From contig NZ_MPKW01000024.1 of NCBI RefSeq assembly GCF_009729415.1, positions 124,001 through 188,000 of the forward strand: a stretch of DNA of 64,000 nucleotides, read 5' to 3'. Under the pieces are notes generated by a model. The model was not told the DNA's origin and did not search any database. It saw only the letters and a list, made by a program, of their open reading frames with translations. Shown piece by piece: positions 24,737 to 33,468 of the stretch. The position numbers and the translations under genes are program-made. The DNA comes from Mycolicibacterium sp. CBMA 234. Its GTDB lineage: Bacteria > Actinomycetota > Actinomycetes > Mycobacteriales > Mycobacteriaceae. Position 1 is the stretch's first letter, and every line of letters begins with the position of its first letter.

Positions 24737-26347
24737 ATGTCCTCTATTACCTGTTCCCACTTGTCCTTTTCGTGGCCCGACGACACCGAGTTGTTCTCGG
24801 ACCTGTCGTTCACCATCGGCGCCGGCCGCACCGGACTGGTCGCTCCCAACGGCGCCGGCAAGAGCACGCTGCTCAAACTCATTGCCGGAGAACTCAAGCC
24901 GACGGGCGGCAGCGTCACGATCGATGGCACCGTCGGCTACCTGCCGCAGGCACTGCCGTTCGCGACGGCGCTGACCGTCGCCGAAATACTCGGCGTGGCA
25001 CCCATTTTGGCTGCGTTGGCGGCCCTGGCGGACGGCGACGCGTCCGACGCGGTGTTCGCCGCCATCGGCGACGACTGGGATATCGAGGAACGCTGTACCG
25101 CTCAGCTGGCGCGCCTCGGACTCGACGTCTCCCTGGATCGAGTGCTCGGCACGCTGTCCGGAGGCGAAGTCGTCACCCTCGGTCTGGCCGCAGAGTTGTT
25201 GCGTCGGCCCGAGGTCCTGCTGCTCGACGAACCCACCAACAATCTGGATTCGGCTGCCCGGCAACGGCTCTACGACGAGCTCGACCGGTACCCGGGCGCC
25301 CTGGTGGTGATCAGTCACGACCGCGCGCTGCTCGACCGCATGGACCGCATCGCCGAACTGCGGGACGGCGAAATCCTGTCCTACGGAGGGAATTTCACCG
25401 CGTACCATGACACGGTCGCCGACGCGCAGCGGGCCGCGCTGGATGAGATGCGCAATGCAGAGTCGCAGCTCAAACTGCAGAAGCGGCAAATGCAGCAGGC
25501 CCGTGAACGCGCCGCCCGCCGAGCCGGCACCGCCGCCCGCAACCTGAAGGACGCCGGGCTACCGAAAATCATTGCCGGACAGCTCAAACGCAACGCACAG
25601 GAATCCGCCGGCCGCGCCGACGAAGTACACGCGCGGCGCATCGACGACGCCCGATCCCGGCTCGACGCCGCCGAACGTGCGGTCCGCGACGACGACGTCA
25701 TCGCCCTGGATCTGCCGGACACGGCTGTGCCCGCAGGCCGTACCCTCCTGAGTGCGGCCGGCCTGAACATCAAGCGCGATGGACGGATGTTGTTCGCGGA
25801 CAACGGAATCGACCTCGATATTCGCGGGCCCGAACGCATCGCTCTGACTGGCCGCAATGGCGCAGGCAAGTCGACTCTGCTCCGGATGATCAACGGGGAC
25901 CTGCAGCCCGACGCCGGACAGCTGACCCGCGGCGACGGGCGCATCGCCTACCTGTCGCAGCGCCTCGACCTGCTGGATGAGCAGGGCAGTGTGCTGGACA
26001 ACCTGGTGTCCTGGGCGCCGACCCTCAGCGTCACCCGCAGACGACACCTACTGGCGCAGTTCCTGTTCCAGGGCAACAGAATTGACCTGCCAGTCTCGGT
26101 GCTGTCCGGCGGCGAGCGGCTGCGGGCGACGCTCGCCTGCGTGCTGTACGCCGAACCCGCGCCGCACCTCTTGCTACTCGACGAACCGACGAACAACCTG
26201 GACCTGGTCAGCGTCGGGCAGCTGGAGTCCGCGCTGGGCGCCTACCGCGGCGCGTTCATCGTGGTCAGCCACGACGAGCGGTTCCTCGACGCCATCGGCA
26301 TCGAGCGCTGGATGACGTTGCCGGAGCCTGACGCCGAAACCGCCTGA
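24737..26347 (+). CDS. ABC-F family ATPase (probable ribosome protection factor)
   Basis: 536 residues, two ATP-binding domains and no membrane segments. Domain 1: Walker A GLVAPNGAGKSTLLKL, signature LSGGEVVTLGLA, Walker B VLLLDEPTNNLD. A charged linker of about 80 residues follows (EMRNAESQLKLQKRQMQQARERAARRAG), the domain that enters the ribosomal E site. Domain 2: LTGRNGAGKSTLLRM, LSGGERLRATLACV, LLLLDEPTNNLD. Some ABC-F proteins dislodge macrolides, lincosamides or pleuromutilins, others are housekeeping factors. The regulated-looking leader and the lack of an orthologue at this site in M. tuberculosis favour a resistance type, without proof. Confidence 0.85.
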   Translation: MSSITCSHLSFSWPDDTELFSDLSFTIGAGRTGLVAPNGAGKSTLLKLIAGELKPTGGSVTIDGTVGYLPQALPFATALTVAEILGVAPILAALAALADGDASDAVFAAIGDDWDIEERCTAQLARLGLDVSLDRVLGTLSGGEVVTLGLAAELLRRPEVLLLDEPTNNLDSAARQRLYDELDRYPGALVVISHDRALLDRMDRIAELRDGEILSYGGNFTAYHDTVADAQRAALDEMRNAESQLKLQKRQMQQARERAARRAGTAARNLKDAGLPKIIAGQLKRNAQESAGRADEVHARRIDDARSRLDAAERAVRDDDVIALDLPDTAVPAGRTLLSAAGLNIKRDGRMLFADNGIDLDIRGPERIALTGRNGAGKSTLLRMINGDLQPDAGQLTRGDGRIAYLSQRLDLLDEQGSVLDNLVSWAPTLSVTRRRHLLAQFLFQGNRIDLPVSVLSGGERLRATLACVLYAEPAPHLLLLDEPTNNLDLVSVGQLESALGAYRGAFIVVSHDERFLDAIGIERWMTLPEPDAETA

Positions 26348-26393
26348 ACTGGTATGCGCGTTTGTCCGGCTCTCCCGCGACACTTGCGAACTG

Positions 26394-26438
26394 GAGCCGT
26401 CAGCATGTGTTGACAATGTCAGCACATGCTGACGGCTC
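26394..26438. terminator. 45-bp near-perfect inverted repeat between convergent genes
   Basis: Arms GAGCCGTCAGCATGTG (26394-26409) and 26423-26438 are exact complements. The interior TGACA-A-TGTCA continues the dyad, with a single mismatched pair (26410/26422). It lies 47 bases after the ABC-F stop and 61 bases before the stop of the opposing EspC-like gene, so it may terminate both. Its centre resembles the operator at 7022-7034. Confidence 0.6.
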
Positions 26439-26498
26439 GGGGGTCGAGTGTGTCAGGGGAGCAGTGTTGGTCCGGCGGTGCAAGCAGCCCGGTTCGGG

Positions 26499-27374
26499 CT
26501 AGATGTCCTGAGGCCGGGTCTGGGCCGGACGACGGGGCGGGGGAGTCGCTCCGGCGGACAGGTCGGTCGCCGGCTGCGCGTCGGCCGCACCGCCGGGCTG
26601 ACCCGGCTGGCTGGGCTGGTCAGCCCGGTGTTCTGCCGTCACTATCCGCCGGTCGTCTTCGCCCTTTTCGTGGCGCTCGGGGTCCCGGCGGTCATTGTCG
26701 CGGTCATCAACACTCGAGTTGTCATGCCCGCCAACGGTATCCGCGCCTGAGGGATCGCTCAGGCCACCGAGCCCAGCGCCGGCCGCGTGCCCAGCTCCCA
26801 AGCCGCCGTCGGCCCCGCCCAGTCCGCCGAGGAGTCCACCCAAAACCCCACTGACACCTTGCGCGATCTGCCCTGGAATCTGTCCCAACGCCTGGGCCAC
26901 GCCCTGGGCAACCTGCCCGGCCTGCTGGCCGACCTGGCCGATGGTCTGACCCATGTCGGCACCACCACCACCGGCGGCCGGGCTGCCCGGCACCGCGGCG
27001 CCGACACCGCCCGGCATTCCGGCACTGACACCACCACTGCCACCCCCGGGGATGCCCTCGGCTGCCGAGGACAGGCCACGCGCGCCCTGCTCGTCGCCGG
27101 CGCGGTATGCCTCGGCCGCGCGGTGCAGCTGCTCGGACATCTGCTGACCGGCCGCACCTGTCGACTGCAGAATCTTGTCTCGCCGATCCATCACTCCGCT
27201 CAGCGCTGAATGCATGCCGAAGGCGATCAAGCCGTGCGTCGTACCGGGACCTGCCGCGGCGCCGATGCCGGTGCCGCTCGCGTTCTGCAACTGACCGAGT
27301 CCAGCAGCAACCGCGTCGTGCACCCGGGCCAGGCCCAGCACCCCCTCGGTGTTGACGTACAACGGCTCGACCAT
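26499..27374 (-). CDS. EspC-like (T7SS-associated) Gly/Pro-rich protein
   Basis: 291 residues. The first 95 residues are helical and match the ESX EspC-type family (EPLYVNTEGVLGLARVHDAVAAGLGQLQNASG... ending MSEQLHRAAEAYRAGDEQGA), small WXG100-like substrates or partners of type VII secretion. A Gly/Ala-rich middle follows, then a strongly charged D/R/E segment and a Pro/Gln-rich tail. No signal peptide. It occupies the place of Rv1203c. ATG 27374 is preceded by GAGGGG. Export through an ESX system is inferred. Confidence 0.7.
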   Translation of the reverse strand: MVEPLYVNTEGVLGLARVHDAVAAGLGQLQNASGTGIGAAAGPGTTHGLIAFGMHSALSGVMDRRDKILQSTGAAGQQMSEQLHRAAEAYRAGDEQGARGLSSAAEGIPGGGSGGVSAGMPGGVGAAVPGSPAAGGGGADMGQTIGQVGQQAGQVAQGVAQALGQIPGQIAQGVSGVLGGLLGGLGGADGGLGAGHAAGAGLGGLSDPSGADTVGGHDNSSVDDRDNDRRDPERHEKGEDDRRIVTAEHRADQPSQPGQPGGAADAQPATDLSAGATPPPRRPAQTRPQDI

Positions 27375-27441
27375 GACATGACCCCTCACGTGTTGCCGTC
27401 AATCCTATGGCGAGCCCGTCGACCGGCCGTGCGGCAAATTG

Positions 27442-29154
27442 TCAGGCGGAACCGGCTGCGGCCACCGCCCGGGCGTGATCGTGCGCCTGCCGCCCGAAGA
27501 CGCAATCGACATGGACGCGGCCGAAACAGTCGACGGCCCGGACATCACCCAGGCGCGCGGCGTCCCGCAGCGCCCGCAACGCCACGGCGGACTGGCCGCC
27601 ACGCTCGGCGGCGCGGAACGCCTCACGGGCCGCGGCGACGGCGCCGTGCCGGTCGCGTCGGGCAGCGTTGGTCCAGGCGCGGGCCAGCGCCAGTTCGGGT
27701 GCGAACAACATCGACTTGAGGCCGTGCCGGGCTTCGGCGCGGGCCAGCGCCCGGCCGGCTTCGGCGGTCGCGCCGCGCTGACCGAGGGCCTGCGCCAGCA
27801 GCATCCACGCCAGCGGTCCCCACGAATATCCGGTGGGCGCCAACACTTTTGCCGCGTCGCGAAGGAGTTCAATCGCCTCGTCGAGCTCGCCCCGCTCGAT
27901 CAGCACGTCGGCCAGCAGCACTTCACCGATGGCCCGGCCGGGTTGCTGTGATTGGGTGAAATCGATCAACTGCTGCGCCAGCTCCTTGGCCCGGCCGGAC
28001 TCGCCGGCCAACAGCAGCGTCGTCGTCTGCCCGAATCCGCTGGTGAACCGCAACAACCCCGGGTGCCCGGCCGCCACGGCGCGGTCGGCCAGCGCGTCCA
28101 CCTCGGTGAGGCGGCCCATGCGGGCGCAGCTCAGCGCCGCGGCCGACGCCGCCCAGCCGACGGCCGTGTCACCGGGGTTGTCACTGGCCAGCACCGTGTC
28201 CGCCAGCTGCATGGCCCGGCTGAGATTGCCTGCGTTCATCGCGAACGTCGCCGACAAGGCGTCAAGGGTGACCTGTGCTGCCGAGGTGTGCACCCGGCCG
28301 CGGACGGTGCGCAGGAATGCTGTCGCTCGTTCGGGTTCGGAGAGCATCCAGAACTGGTTGGCCGCTCGGGGGAGTGCCCACACCAGCACCTCCGGCTCGG
28401 ACAGTGCAGCCGCATCCACCTCGGCCAGCACCGCATCAGCGTCCAGCCCGCGCCCCTGCCAGGCCAGCGCGTAGCTCAGCGTCACCCGGGCAGCCAAACC
28501 TCCGCCGGGCAGGGCGGCGCGGCCCAACCGCTCCGCCAACTCCAGATCGCCGAGGCGCAGGGCGTCGTCGGCGGCGGCAACCAATTCGGCCACAGGCTGC
28601 GGGGCGCCGGCATCGAGCATCGTCACGGCGCGCCGCAGCCGGGCCACGACGCCGCCACCTTCCTGCCGCGGCAGTGCCGGGTCCGGCGCATCGAGCACGA
28701 CGGCATCGTCTGGCCCCTCAGTCACCACGTGCGTCACCAACCGGTCGCGCACCAGCGATGAAATGCCTTCGGGCAGCGACTGATTCGCTTCCGCGGTGAC
28801 GATGACCCGGGCGGCACCCGACACCGCGAGCTGATACACCAGCGACGCCGACAGCCGGTCCAGCAGATGCCCGTCGTCCACGACCAGCAGCAGGCCGGTC
28901 CCCAGCGCTTCCCGGGCAGCCAGGAGCACCTGCACCGTCCGCCCGGTCTCGGGCACCGTGAACAATCCGTCGAACGCGGCGAACGGCACACACGAATCAG
29001 GCGCGAGGCCGGTGATCCAGGCCGCCCGGTCGAATCCCCGTGCCAGTTCCTCATACGCAGCGCGGGCCAGCGCGGTCTTGCCCGATCCCCGGGCGCCGGT
29101 CAACAGCGCACCGGCGCGGGTTTCGACGCCCGCTTTCAGCTGGCTGAGCACCAC
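27442..29154 (-). CDS. AAA/STAND-type ATP-binding protein (Rv1204c type)
   Basis: 570 residues. Walker A GALLTGARGSGKTALARAAYEE (about residues 15-36), Walker B LLLVVDDGHLLDRL (about 88-101). The rest is a long run of TPR/MalT-like helical repeats (ALAWQGRGLDADAVLAEVDAAAL, AEAGRALARAEARHG and others). It resembles the ATPase and sensor parts of LuxR/MalT STAND regulators, but the end (HDHARAVAAAGSA) has no helix-turn-helix, so it may act by protein contacts. GTG 29154 has TAGGAT 6 bases upstream (leaderless). Confidence 0.75.
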   Translation of the reverse strand: MVLSQLKAGVETRAGALLTGARGSGKTALARAAYEELARGFDRAAWITGLAPDSCVPFAAFDGLFTVPETGRTVQVLLAAREALGTGLLLVVDDGHLLDRLSASLVYQLAVSGAARVIVTAEANQSLPEGISSLVRDRLVTHVVTEGPDDAVVLDAPDPALPRQEGGGVVARLRRAVTMLDAGAPQPVAELVAAADDALRLGDLELAERLGRAALPGGGLAARVTLSYALAWQGRGLDADAVLAEVDAAALSEPEVLVWALPRAANQFWMLSEPERATAFLRTVRGRVHTSAAQVTLDALSATFAMNAGNLSRAMQLADTVLASDNPGDTAVGWAASAAALSCARMGRLTEVDALADRAVAAGHPGLLRFTSGFGQTTTLLLAGESGRAKELAQQLIDFTQSQQPGRAIGEVLLADVLIERGELDEAIELLRDAAKVLAPTGYSWGPLAWMLLAQALGQRGATAEAGRALARAEARHGLKSMLFAPELALARAWTNAARRDRHGAVAAAREAFRAAERGGQSAVALRALRDAARLGDVRAVDCFGRVHVDCVFGRQAHDHARAVAAAGSA

Positions 29155-29160
29155 GGTCCG

Positions 29161-29201
29161 ATCCTATGGCTGAGCGACGGACCGCACCGCTCGATTAGCG
29201 T
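29161..29201. promoter_or_regulatory. Back-to-back leaderless promoters (STAND gene / LOG)
   Basis: Minus strand TAGGAT (29166-29161) is 6 bases before GTG 29154. Plus strand TAGCGT (29196-29201) is 6 bases before GTG 29208. Both match mycobacterial TANNNT boxes feeding leaderless transcripts. Confidence 0.5.
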
Positions 29202-29207
29202 TGTGCT

Positions 29208-29783
29208 GTGCTGGCCGAAAACATCCCCGAAAACACTTATGCCGTCTGCGTCTACTGCGCTGCTGGTCCGCGTCATCCCGAATTGCTCAAACTTGCCGGC
29301 GATGTCGGCCGCGCGATCGCGGCCCGCGGCTGGACCCTGGTGTCCGGTGGCGGCAACGTGTCAGCCATGGGCGCCGTCGCCGACGGTGCTCGGGAGAACG
29401 GTGGCCGCACCGTCGGCGTCATCCCGAAGAAATTGGTGCACCGCGAGCTGGCCGACGTGAACGCCGCCGAACTGATCGTCACCGACACCATGCGCGAGCG
29501 GAAACAGATCATGGAGGAGCGCTCCGACGCGTTCATCGCGCTGCCCGGCGGCATCGGCACTCTCGAGGAGTTCTTCGAGGCGTGGACGGCCGGCTACCTC
29601 GGCATGCACGACAAGCCTCTGGTGATGCTGGATCCGGACGGCCACTACGACGGGCTGCTGACCTGGCTGCACACTTTGGTCGACAGCGGCTACGTCCAGC
29701 AGGCCGCGCTGGACCGGTTGGTGGTCGCCAAGAACATCGATGAGGCCATAGCTGCTTGTGCACCCGGTCACATCGATTACTAG
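29208..29783 (+). CDS. LOG-family cytokinin riboside 5'-monophosphate phosphoribohydrolase
   Basis: 191 residues, TIGR00730/LOG Rossmann-like fold. Signature PGGIGTLEEFFEAW (about residues 108-121), plus VYCAAGPRHPELLKLA and VSGGGNVSAMGAVADGA. LOG enzymes release free cytokinins from their nucleotides. The M. tuberculosis orthologue Rv1205 was reported as a proteasome substrate that makes cytokinins. GTG 29208 is supported by the leaderless promoter. fadD6 starts 12 bases downstream. Confidence 0.88.
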   Translation: MLAENIPENTYAVCVYCAAGPRHPELLKLAGDVGRAIAARGWTLVSGGGNVSAMGAVADGARENGGRTVGVIPKKLVHRELADVNAAELIVTDTMRERKQIMEERSDAFIALPGGIGTLEEFFEAWTAGYLGMHDKPLVMLDPDGHYDGLLTWLHTLVDSGYVQQAALDRLVVAKNIDEAIAACAPGHIDY

Positions 29784-29786
29784 GCT
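29781..29786 (+). promoter_or_regulatory. -10 element of fadD6 overlapping the LOG stop codon
   Basis: TAGGCT lies 8 bases before ATG 29795. Its first three bases are the LOG gene's TAG stop. Confidence 0.4.
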
Positions 29787-29794
29787 CACCACGC

Positions 29795-31576
29795 ATGAGT
29801 GACGACACATCACGCACCGGCGTCGGCCTGCTGGACATCGCGAAGCAACTTCCTGGCTTCCTGGCTGACGCCCCGGTGATCGTTCGGGGTCTGATCACCG
29901 GTTTTGGTGCCTCCCCGACGGCCAAGACATCGATCGGCAAGGTGTTCCAGGAACGCGCCGAGGCCAACAAGGACAAGGTCTTCATCAAGTTCGAGGACCA
30001 GCAGATCACCTACGGCGAGGCCAACGCGACGGTGAACCGCTACGCATCGGTGCTGGCGGCCAAGGGCGTCGGCCCAGGCTCGGTCGTCGGCATCATGCTG
30101 CGCAACTCGCCGGACGCGGTGCTGCTCATGCTGGCGACGGTCAAATGCGGCGCGATCGCCGGGATGCTCAACTACAACCAGCGCGGCAATGTGTTGGCGC
30201 ACAGCCTCGGCCTACTGGGTGCCAAGGTGCTGGTTGCCGAGCCGGACTTCATCGAGCCCGTCACCGAGTGCGGTGCGGACCCCGAGCTGACCGCGGGCCT
30301 GATCTCCGTCGAGGAGCTGCGCCAGCTCGCGATCGGCGCACCGACCACCAACCCTGCGGGCACCAGCCAGATCCTGGCCAAGGAGAAGGCGTTCTACATC
30401 TTCACCTCGGGCACCACCGGCATGCCCAAGGCCAGCGTCATGACGCACTACCGCTGGCTGCGCGCACTCGGCGGCTTCGGTGGCCTGGGGCTGCGGCTGA
30501 ACAGCAACGACACGCTCTACTGCTGCCTGCCGCTGTACCACAACAACGCTCTTACGGTCGCGACGTCGTCGGCCCTGAACGCCGGCGCTGCGTTGGCGCT
30601 GGGCAAGTCGTTCTCCGCGTCGCGCTTCTGGGACGAGGTCATCCGGTACGACGCCACGGCGTTCATCTACATCGGCGAAATCTGCGGCTACCTGCTGAAC
30701 CAGCCGCCCAAGCCCACCGACCGGGCCCACAAGGTCCGGGTCATTGCCGGCAACGGGTTGCGCCCCGCGATCTGGGATGAGTTCACCTCCCGCTTCGGCA
30801 TCAAGCGCGTGTGTGAGTTCTACGCCGCCAGCGAGGGCAACACCGGCTTCGTCAACGTCTTCAATATCGACAAGACGACCGGTATCTGCCCGTCGCCCGT
30901 GGTCTACGTGGAGTACGACCTGGAGACCGGCGAGCCCGTGCGGGGCGCCGACGGCCGGCTGCGCAAGGTCAAGCGCGGTGAGCCGGGCCTGCTGCTCAGC
31001 AAGGTGAACAGCCTGCAGCCGTTCGACGGCTACACCGACAAGTCGGCCAGCGAGAAGAAGCTGGTGCGCAACGCATTCAAGGACGGCGACGTCTGGTTCA
31101 ACACCGGTGACCTCATGCGGTCCCAGGGCTTCGCGCACGCCGCGTTCGCTGACCGACTCGGCGACACCTTCCGCTGGAAGGGCGAGAACGTTGCGACCAC
31201 CGAGGTCGAGGCCGCGCTCGGCGCCGACGACCAGGTCGAGGAGTGCACCGTCTACGGCGTCGAGGTACCGGGCTGCGGCGGCCGGGCCGGCATGGCCTCG
31301 GTGCAGCTGCGCGACGGCGCCGAGTTCGACGGCGCGGCACTGGCCAAGGCCGGATTCGAGCACCTGCCGGCCTACGCCGTGCCGCTGTTCATCCGGGTGG
31401 TGTCGGCACTGGCACACACGTCGACCTTCAAGAATCAAAAGGTTGACCTGCGCAAACAGGGCTACGGCGACGGCGTGACGGACCCCATCTACGTGCTGGC
31501 CGGGCGCGAGGACGGCTACGTGCCGTTCTATGCCGAGTACCCGGCCGAGGTGAAGGACGGCAAGCGGCCCAAGTAG
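29795..31576 (+). CDS. fadD6: Long/very-long-chain fatty acyl-CoA synthetase FadD6
   Basis: 593 residues (Rv1206, 597), of the FATP/very-long-chain acyl-CoA synthetase branch. It couples fatty acid uptake to CoA activation. AMP-binding P-loop FYIFTSGTTGMPKASVMTHY (about residues 201-220), YAASEGNTGFVN, DRLGDTFRWKGENVATTEVE (FATP signature, about 462-481). ATG 29795 gives MSDDTSRTG. folP2 and gpgS follow in the same direction. Confidence 0.93.
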   Translation: MSDDTSRTGVGLLDIAKQLPGFLADAPVIVRGLITGFGASPTAKTSIGKVFQERAEANKDKVFIKFEDQQITYGEANATVNRYASVLAAKGVGPGSVVGIMLRNSPDAVLLMLATVKCGAIAGMLNYNQRGNVLAHSLGLLGAKVLVAEPDFIEPVTECGADPELTAGLISVEELRQLAIGAPTTNPAGTSQILAKEKAFYIFTSGTTGMPKASVMTHYRWLRALGGFGGLGLRLNSNDTLYCCLPLYHNNALTVATSSALNAGAALALGKSFSASRFWDEVIRYDATAFIYIGEICGYLLNQPPKPTDRAHKVRVIAGNGLRPAIWDEFTSRFGIKRVCEFYAASEGNTGFVNVFNIDKTTGICPSPVVYVEYDLETGEPVRGADGRLRKVKRGEPGLLLSKVNSLQPFDGYTDKSASEKKLVRNAFKDGDVWFNTGDLMRSQGFAHAAFADRLGDTFRWKGENVATTEVEAALGADDQVEECTVYGVEVPGCGGRAGMASVQLRDGAEFDGAALAKAGFEHLPAYAVPLFIRVVSALAHTSTFKNQKVDLRKQGYGDGVTDPIYVLAGREDGYVPFYAEYPAEVKDGKRPK

Positions 31577-31593
31577 TGGGGGCCTTCGCCCGA

Positions 31594-31599
31594 TAGCCT
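31594..31599 (+). promoter_or_regulatory. -10 element upstream of folP2
   Basis: TAGCCT lies 7 bases before GTG 31607, consistent with a leaderless start. The GGGAG between them could alternatively act as a ribosome binding site for a longer transcript. Confidence 0.4.
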
Positions 31600-31606
31600 G
31601 GGAGTC

Positions 31607-32494
31607 GTGCAGTCCTGTCCAAGGGGCCAGTTCCTGGGTCGCCAGGTGGCCGCCGATCGCGCGCTGATCATGGCGATCGTCAATCGCACCCCGGATTCGT
31701 TCTATGACCGGGGGGCGACCTTCAGCGACGACGCGGCCAAAGAGGCGGCGCACCAGAAGATCGCCGACGGCGCTGACGTCATCGACATCGGTGGCGTCAA
31801 AGCGGGGCCGGGCAGCACTGTCGACGCCGACGAAGAGATCGCGCGCGTGGTGCCGTTCATCGAGTGGCTGCGCGGCGAGTACCCGGATCAACTGATCAGC
31901 GTCGACACCTGGCGGGCCAGCGTCGCCAAGCAGGCCTGTGCGGCCGGCGCGGACCTGATCAACGACACCTGGGCCGGTGCCGATCCCGGGCTGCCCGAGG
32001 TGGCCGCCGAATTCGGCGCCGGCTTGGTCTGCTCCCACACCGGCGGGGCCGTACCGCGGACCCGACCGTTCCGGGTGAACTACGGCATCACCGAACACGG
32101 CGTGGTCGACGACGTCATCGCTGAGGTCACCGCGGCGGCCCGGCATGCCGTCGATGTCGGGGTCTCAAAGGACGCGATCCTCATCGATCCGACTCACGAT
32201 TTCGGCAAAAACACTTACCACGGTCTTAGTTTGTTGCGCCACGTAAAAGATCTTGTAAAAACCGGATGGCCAGTGCTTATGGCCCTCAGCAACAAGGATT
32301 TTGTAGGGGAGACTCTAGGTGTCGAACTGACCGAGCGCCTGGAGGGCACGCTGGCCGCGACGGCACTAGCCGCCGCTGACGGCGCCGCCATGTTCCGGGT
32401 GCATGAGGTGGGACCCACCCGGCGCGTTCTGGAAATGGTCGCGTCGATCCAGGGTGGGCGTCCGCCGAGCCGAACAGTGAGGGGACTCGCGTGA
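31607..32494 (+). CDS. folP2: Dihydropteroate synthase homologue FolP2 (probably not a DHPS)
   Basis: 295 residues, pterin-binding barrel (Rv1207). IMAIVNRTPDSFYDRG at the N-terminus and DPTHDFGKNTYH in the C-terminal half show homology to dihydropteroate synthase. The loop that reads ESTRPG in true synthases is VKAGPG here, within DIGGVKAGPGSTVDADEE. Earlier work on mycobacterial FolP2 found no DHPS activity, which agrees. The gene overlaps gpgS by four bases, so a link to methylglucose lipopolysaccharide or another pterin-like ligand is possible. Unresolved. Confidence 0.9.
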   Translation: MQSCPRGQFLGRQVAADRALIMAIVNRTPDSFYDRGATFSDDAAKEAAHQKIADGADVIDIGGVKAGPGSTVDADEEIARVVPFIEWLRGEYPDQLISVDTWRASVAKQACAAGADLINDTWAGADPGLPEVAAEFGAGLVCSHTGGAVPRTRPFRVNYGITEHGVVDDVIAEVTAAARHAVDVGVSKDAILIDPTHDFGKNTYHGLSLLRHVKDLVKTGWPVLMALSNKDFVGETLGVELTERLEGTLAATALAAADGAAMFRVHEVGPTRRVLEMVASIQGGRPPSRTVRGLA

Positions 32495-33432
32495 CCCTAA
32501 TGCCCGATTTGACCGCCGACTCGATCGCCAGCCACTCGTGGCTGGCCGAACGTAGCTGGAGCCGGCCGTCGTGGACCATCGCTGAGCTCGAGGCCGCCAA
32601 GGCAGGCCGGACCGTCTCTGTCGTGCTGCCCGCGCTGAACGAGGAACAGACCGTCGCCGGCGTCATCGACAGCATCAGCCCGCTGCTCGGCGGTCTGGTC
32701 GACGAGTTGGTGGTGCTGGACTCCGGGTCGACGGACGAGACCGAGCTCCGGGCGATCGAGGCCGGCGCGCAGGTGATCAGCCGGGAACAGGCGCTGCCCG
32801 AGGTGCCGGTCCAGCCGGGCAAGGGTGAGGCGCTGTGGCGTTCCCTGGCGGCCACCACCGGCGACATCATCGTGTTCGTCGACTCCGACCTGCTGGACCC
32901 TGACCCGATGTTCGTGCCGAAGCTGCTGGGCCCATTGCTGGTCGCCGACGGCGTCCATCTGGTCAAGGGGTTCTACCGGCGTCCGCTGAAGATCAACGGC
33001 GGCGAGGACGCCAATGGCGGTGGCCGCGTCACCGAGCTGGTGGCCCGTCCGCTGCTGGCGTCGCTGCGGCCCGAACTGACCTGCCTGCTGCAGCCGCTGG
33101 GCGGCGAGTACGCGGGTACCCGGGAGCTGTTGACGTCGGTCGGGTTCGCGCCGGGCTACGGCGTCGAGATCGGGCTGCTGATCGACACCTATGACAACCT
33201 GGGGCTCGACGCCATCGCGCAGGTCAACCTGGGCGTGCGCACGCACCGCAACCGGCCGCTGACCGAGCTGGCCAGCATGAGCCGGCAGGTCATCGCGACC
33301 CTGCTGTCGCGCTGCGGCATAGACGATTCCGGCGTCGGGCTCACCCAGTTCTTCGCCGACGGCGATGACTACACACCGCGGACCTCGTCGGTGTCCCTGA
33401 CGGACCGTCCGGCCATGAACACCCTGCGCTGA
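32491..33432 (+). CDS. gpgS: Glucosyl-3-phosphoglycerate synthase GpgS
   Basis: 313 residues (Rv1208, 324). GT81 glycosyltransferase making glucosyl-3-phosphoglycerate, the first step of methylglucose lipopolysaccharide synthesis. SVVLPALNEEQTVAGVI and VLDSGSTDET begin the GT-A fold. The metal-binding DSD is in IIVFVDSDLLDPDP (about residue 133). PLGGEYAGTREL binds the acceptor region. GTG 32491 overlaps the folP2 stop (GTGA). ATG 32500 is an alternative. Confidence 0.94.
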   Translation: MTLMPDLTADSIASHSWLAERSWSRPSWTIAELEAAKAGRTVSVVLPALNEEQTVAGVIDSISPLLGGLVDELVVLDSGSTDETELRAIEAGAQVISREQALPEVPVQPGKGEALWRSLAATTGDIIVFVDSDLLDPDPMFVPKLLGPLLVADGVHLVKGFYRRPLKINGGEDANGGGRVTELVARPLLASLRPELTCLLQPLGGEYAGTRELLTSVGFAPGYGVEIGLLIDTYDNLGLDAIAQVNLGVRTHRNRPLTELASMSRQVIATLLSRCGIDDSGVGLTQFFADGDDYTPRTSSVSLTDRPAMNTLR

Positions 33433-33468
33433 CCCCACTTGTCAGGGTCATCCGGCAGGATCGTCGGT

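Noticed and set aside
26426..26854. Plus-strand frame of about 140 codons starting at the dyad
   Set aside because: The EspC-like gene on the other strand is better supported. The plus frame is Arg/Gly/Pro-rich and has no ribosome binding site.
30212..32146. 644-codon minus-strand frame across fadD6 and folP2
   Set aside because: Antisense of two conserved genes, with no domain.
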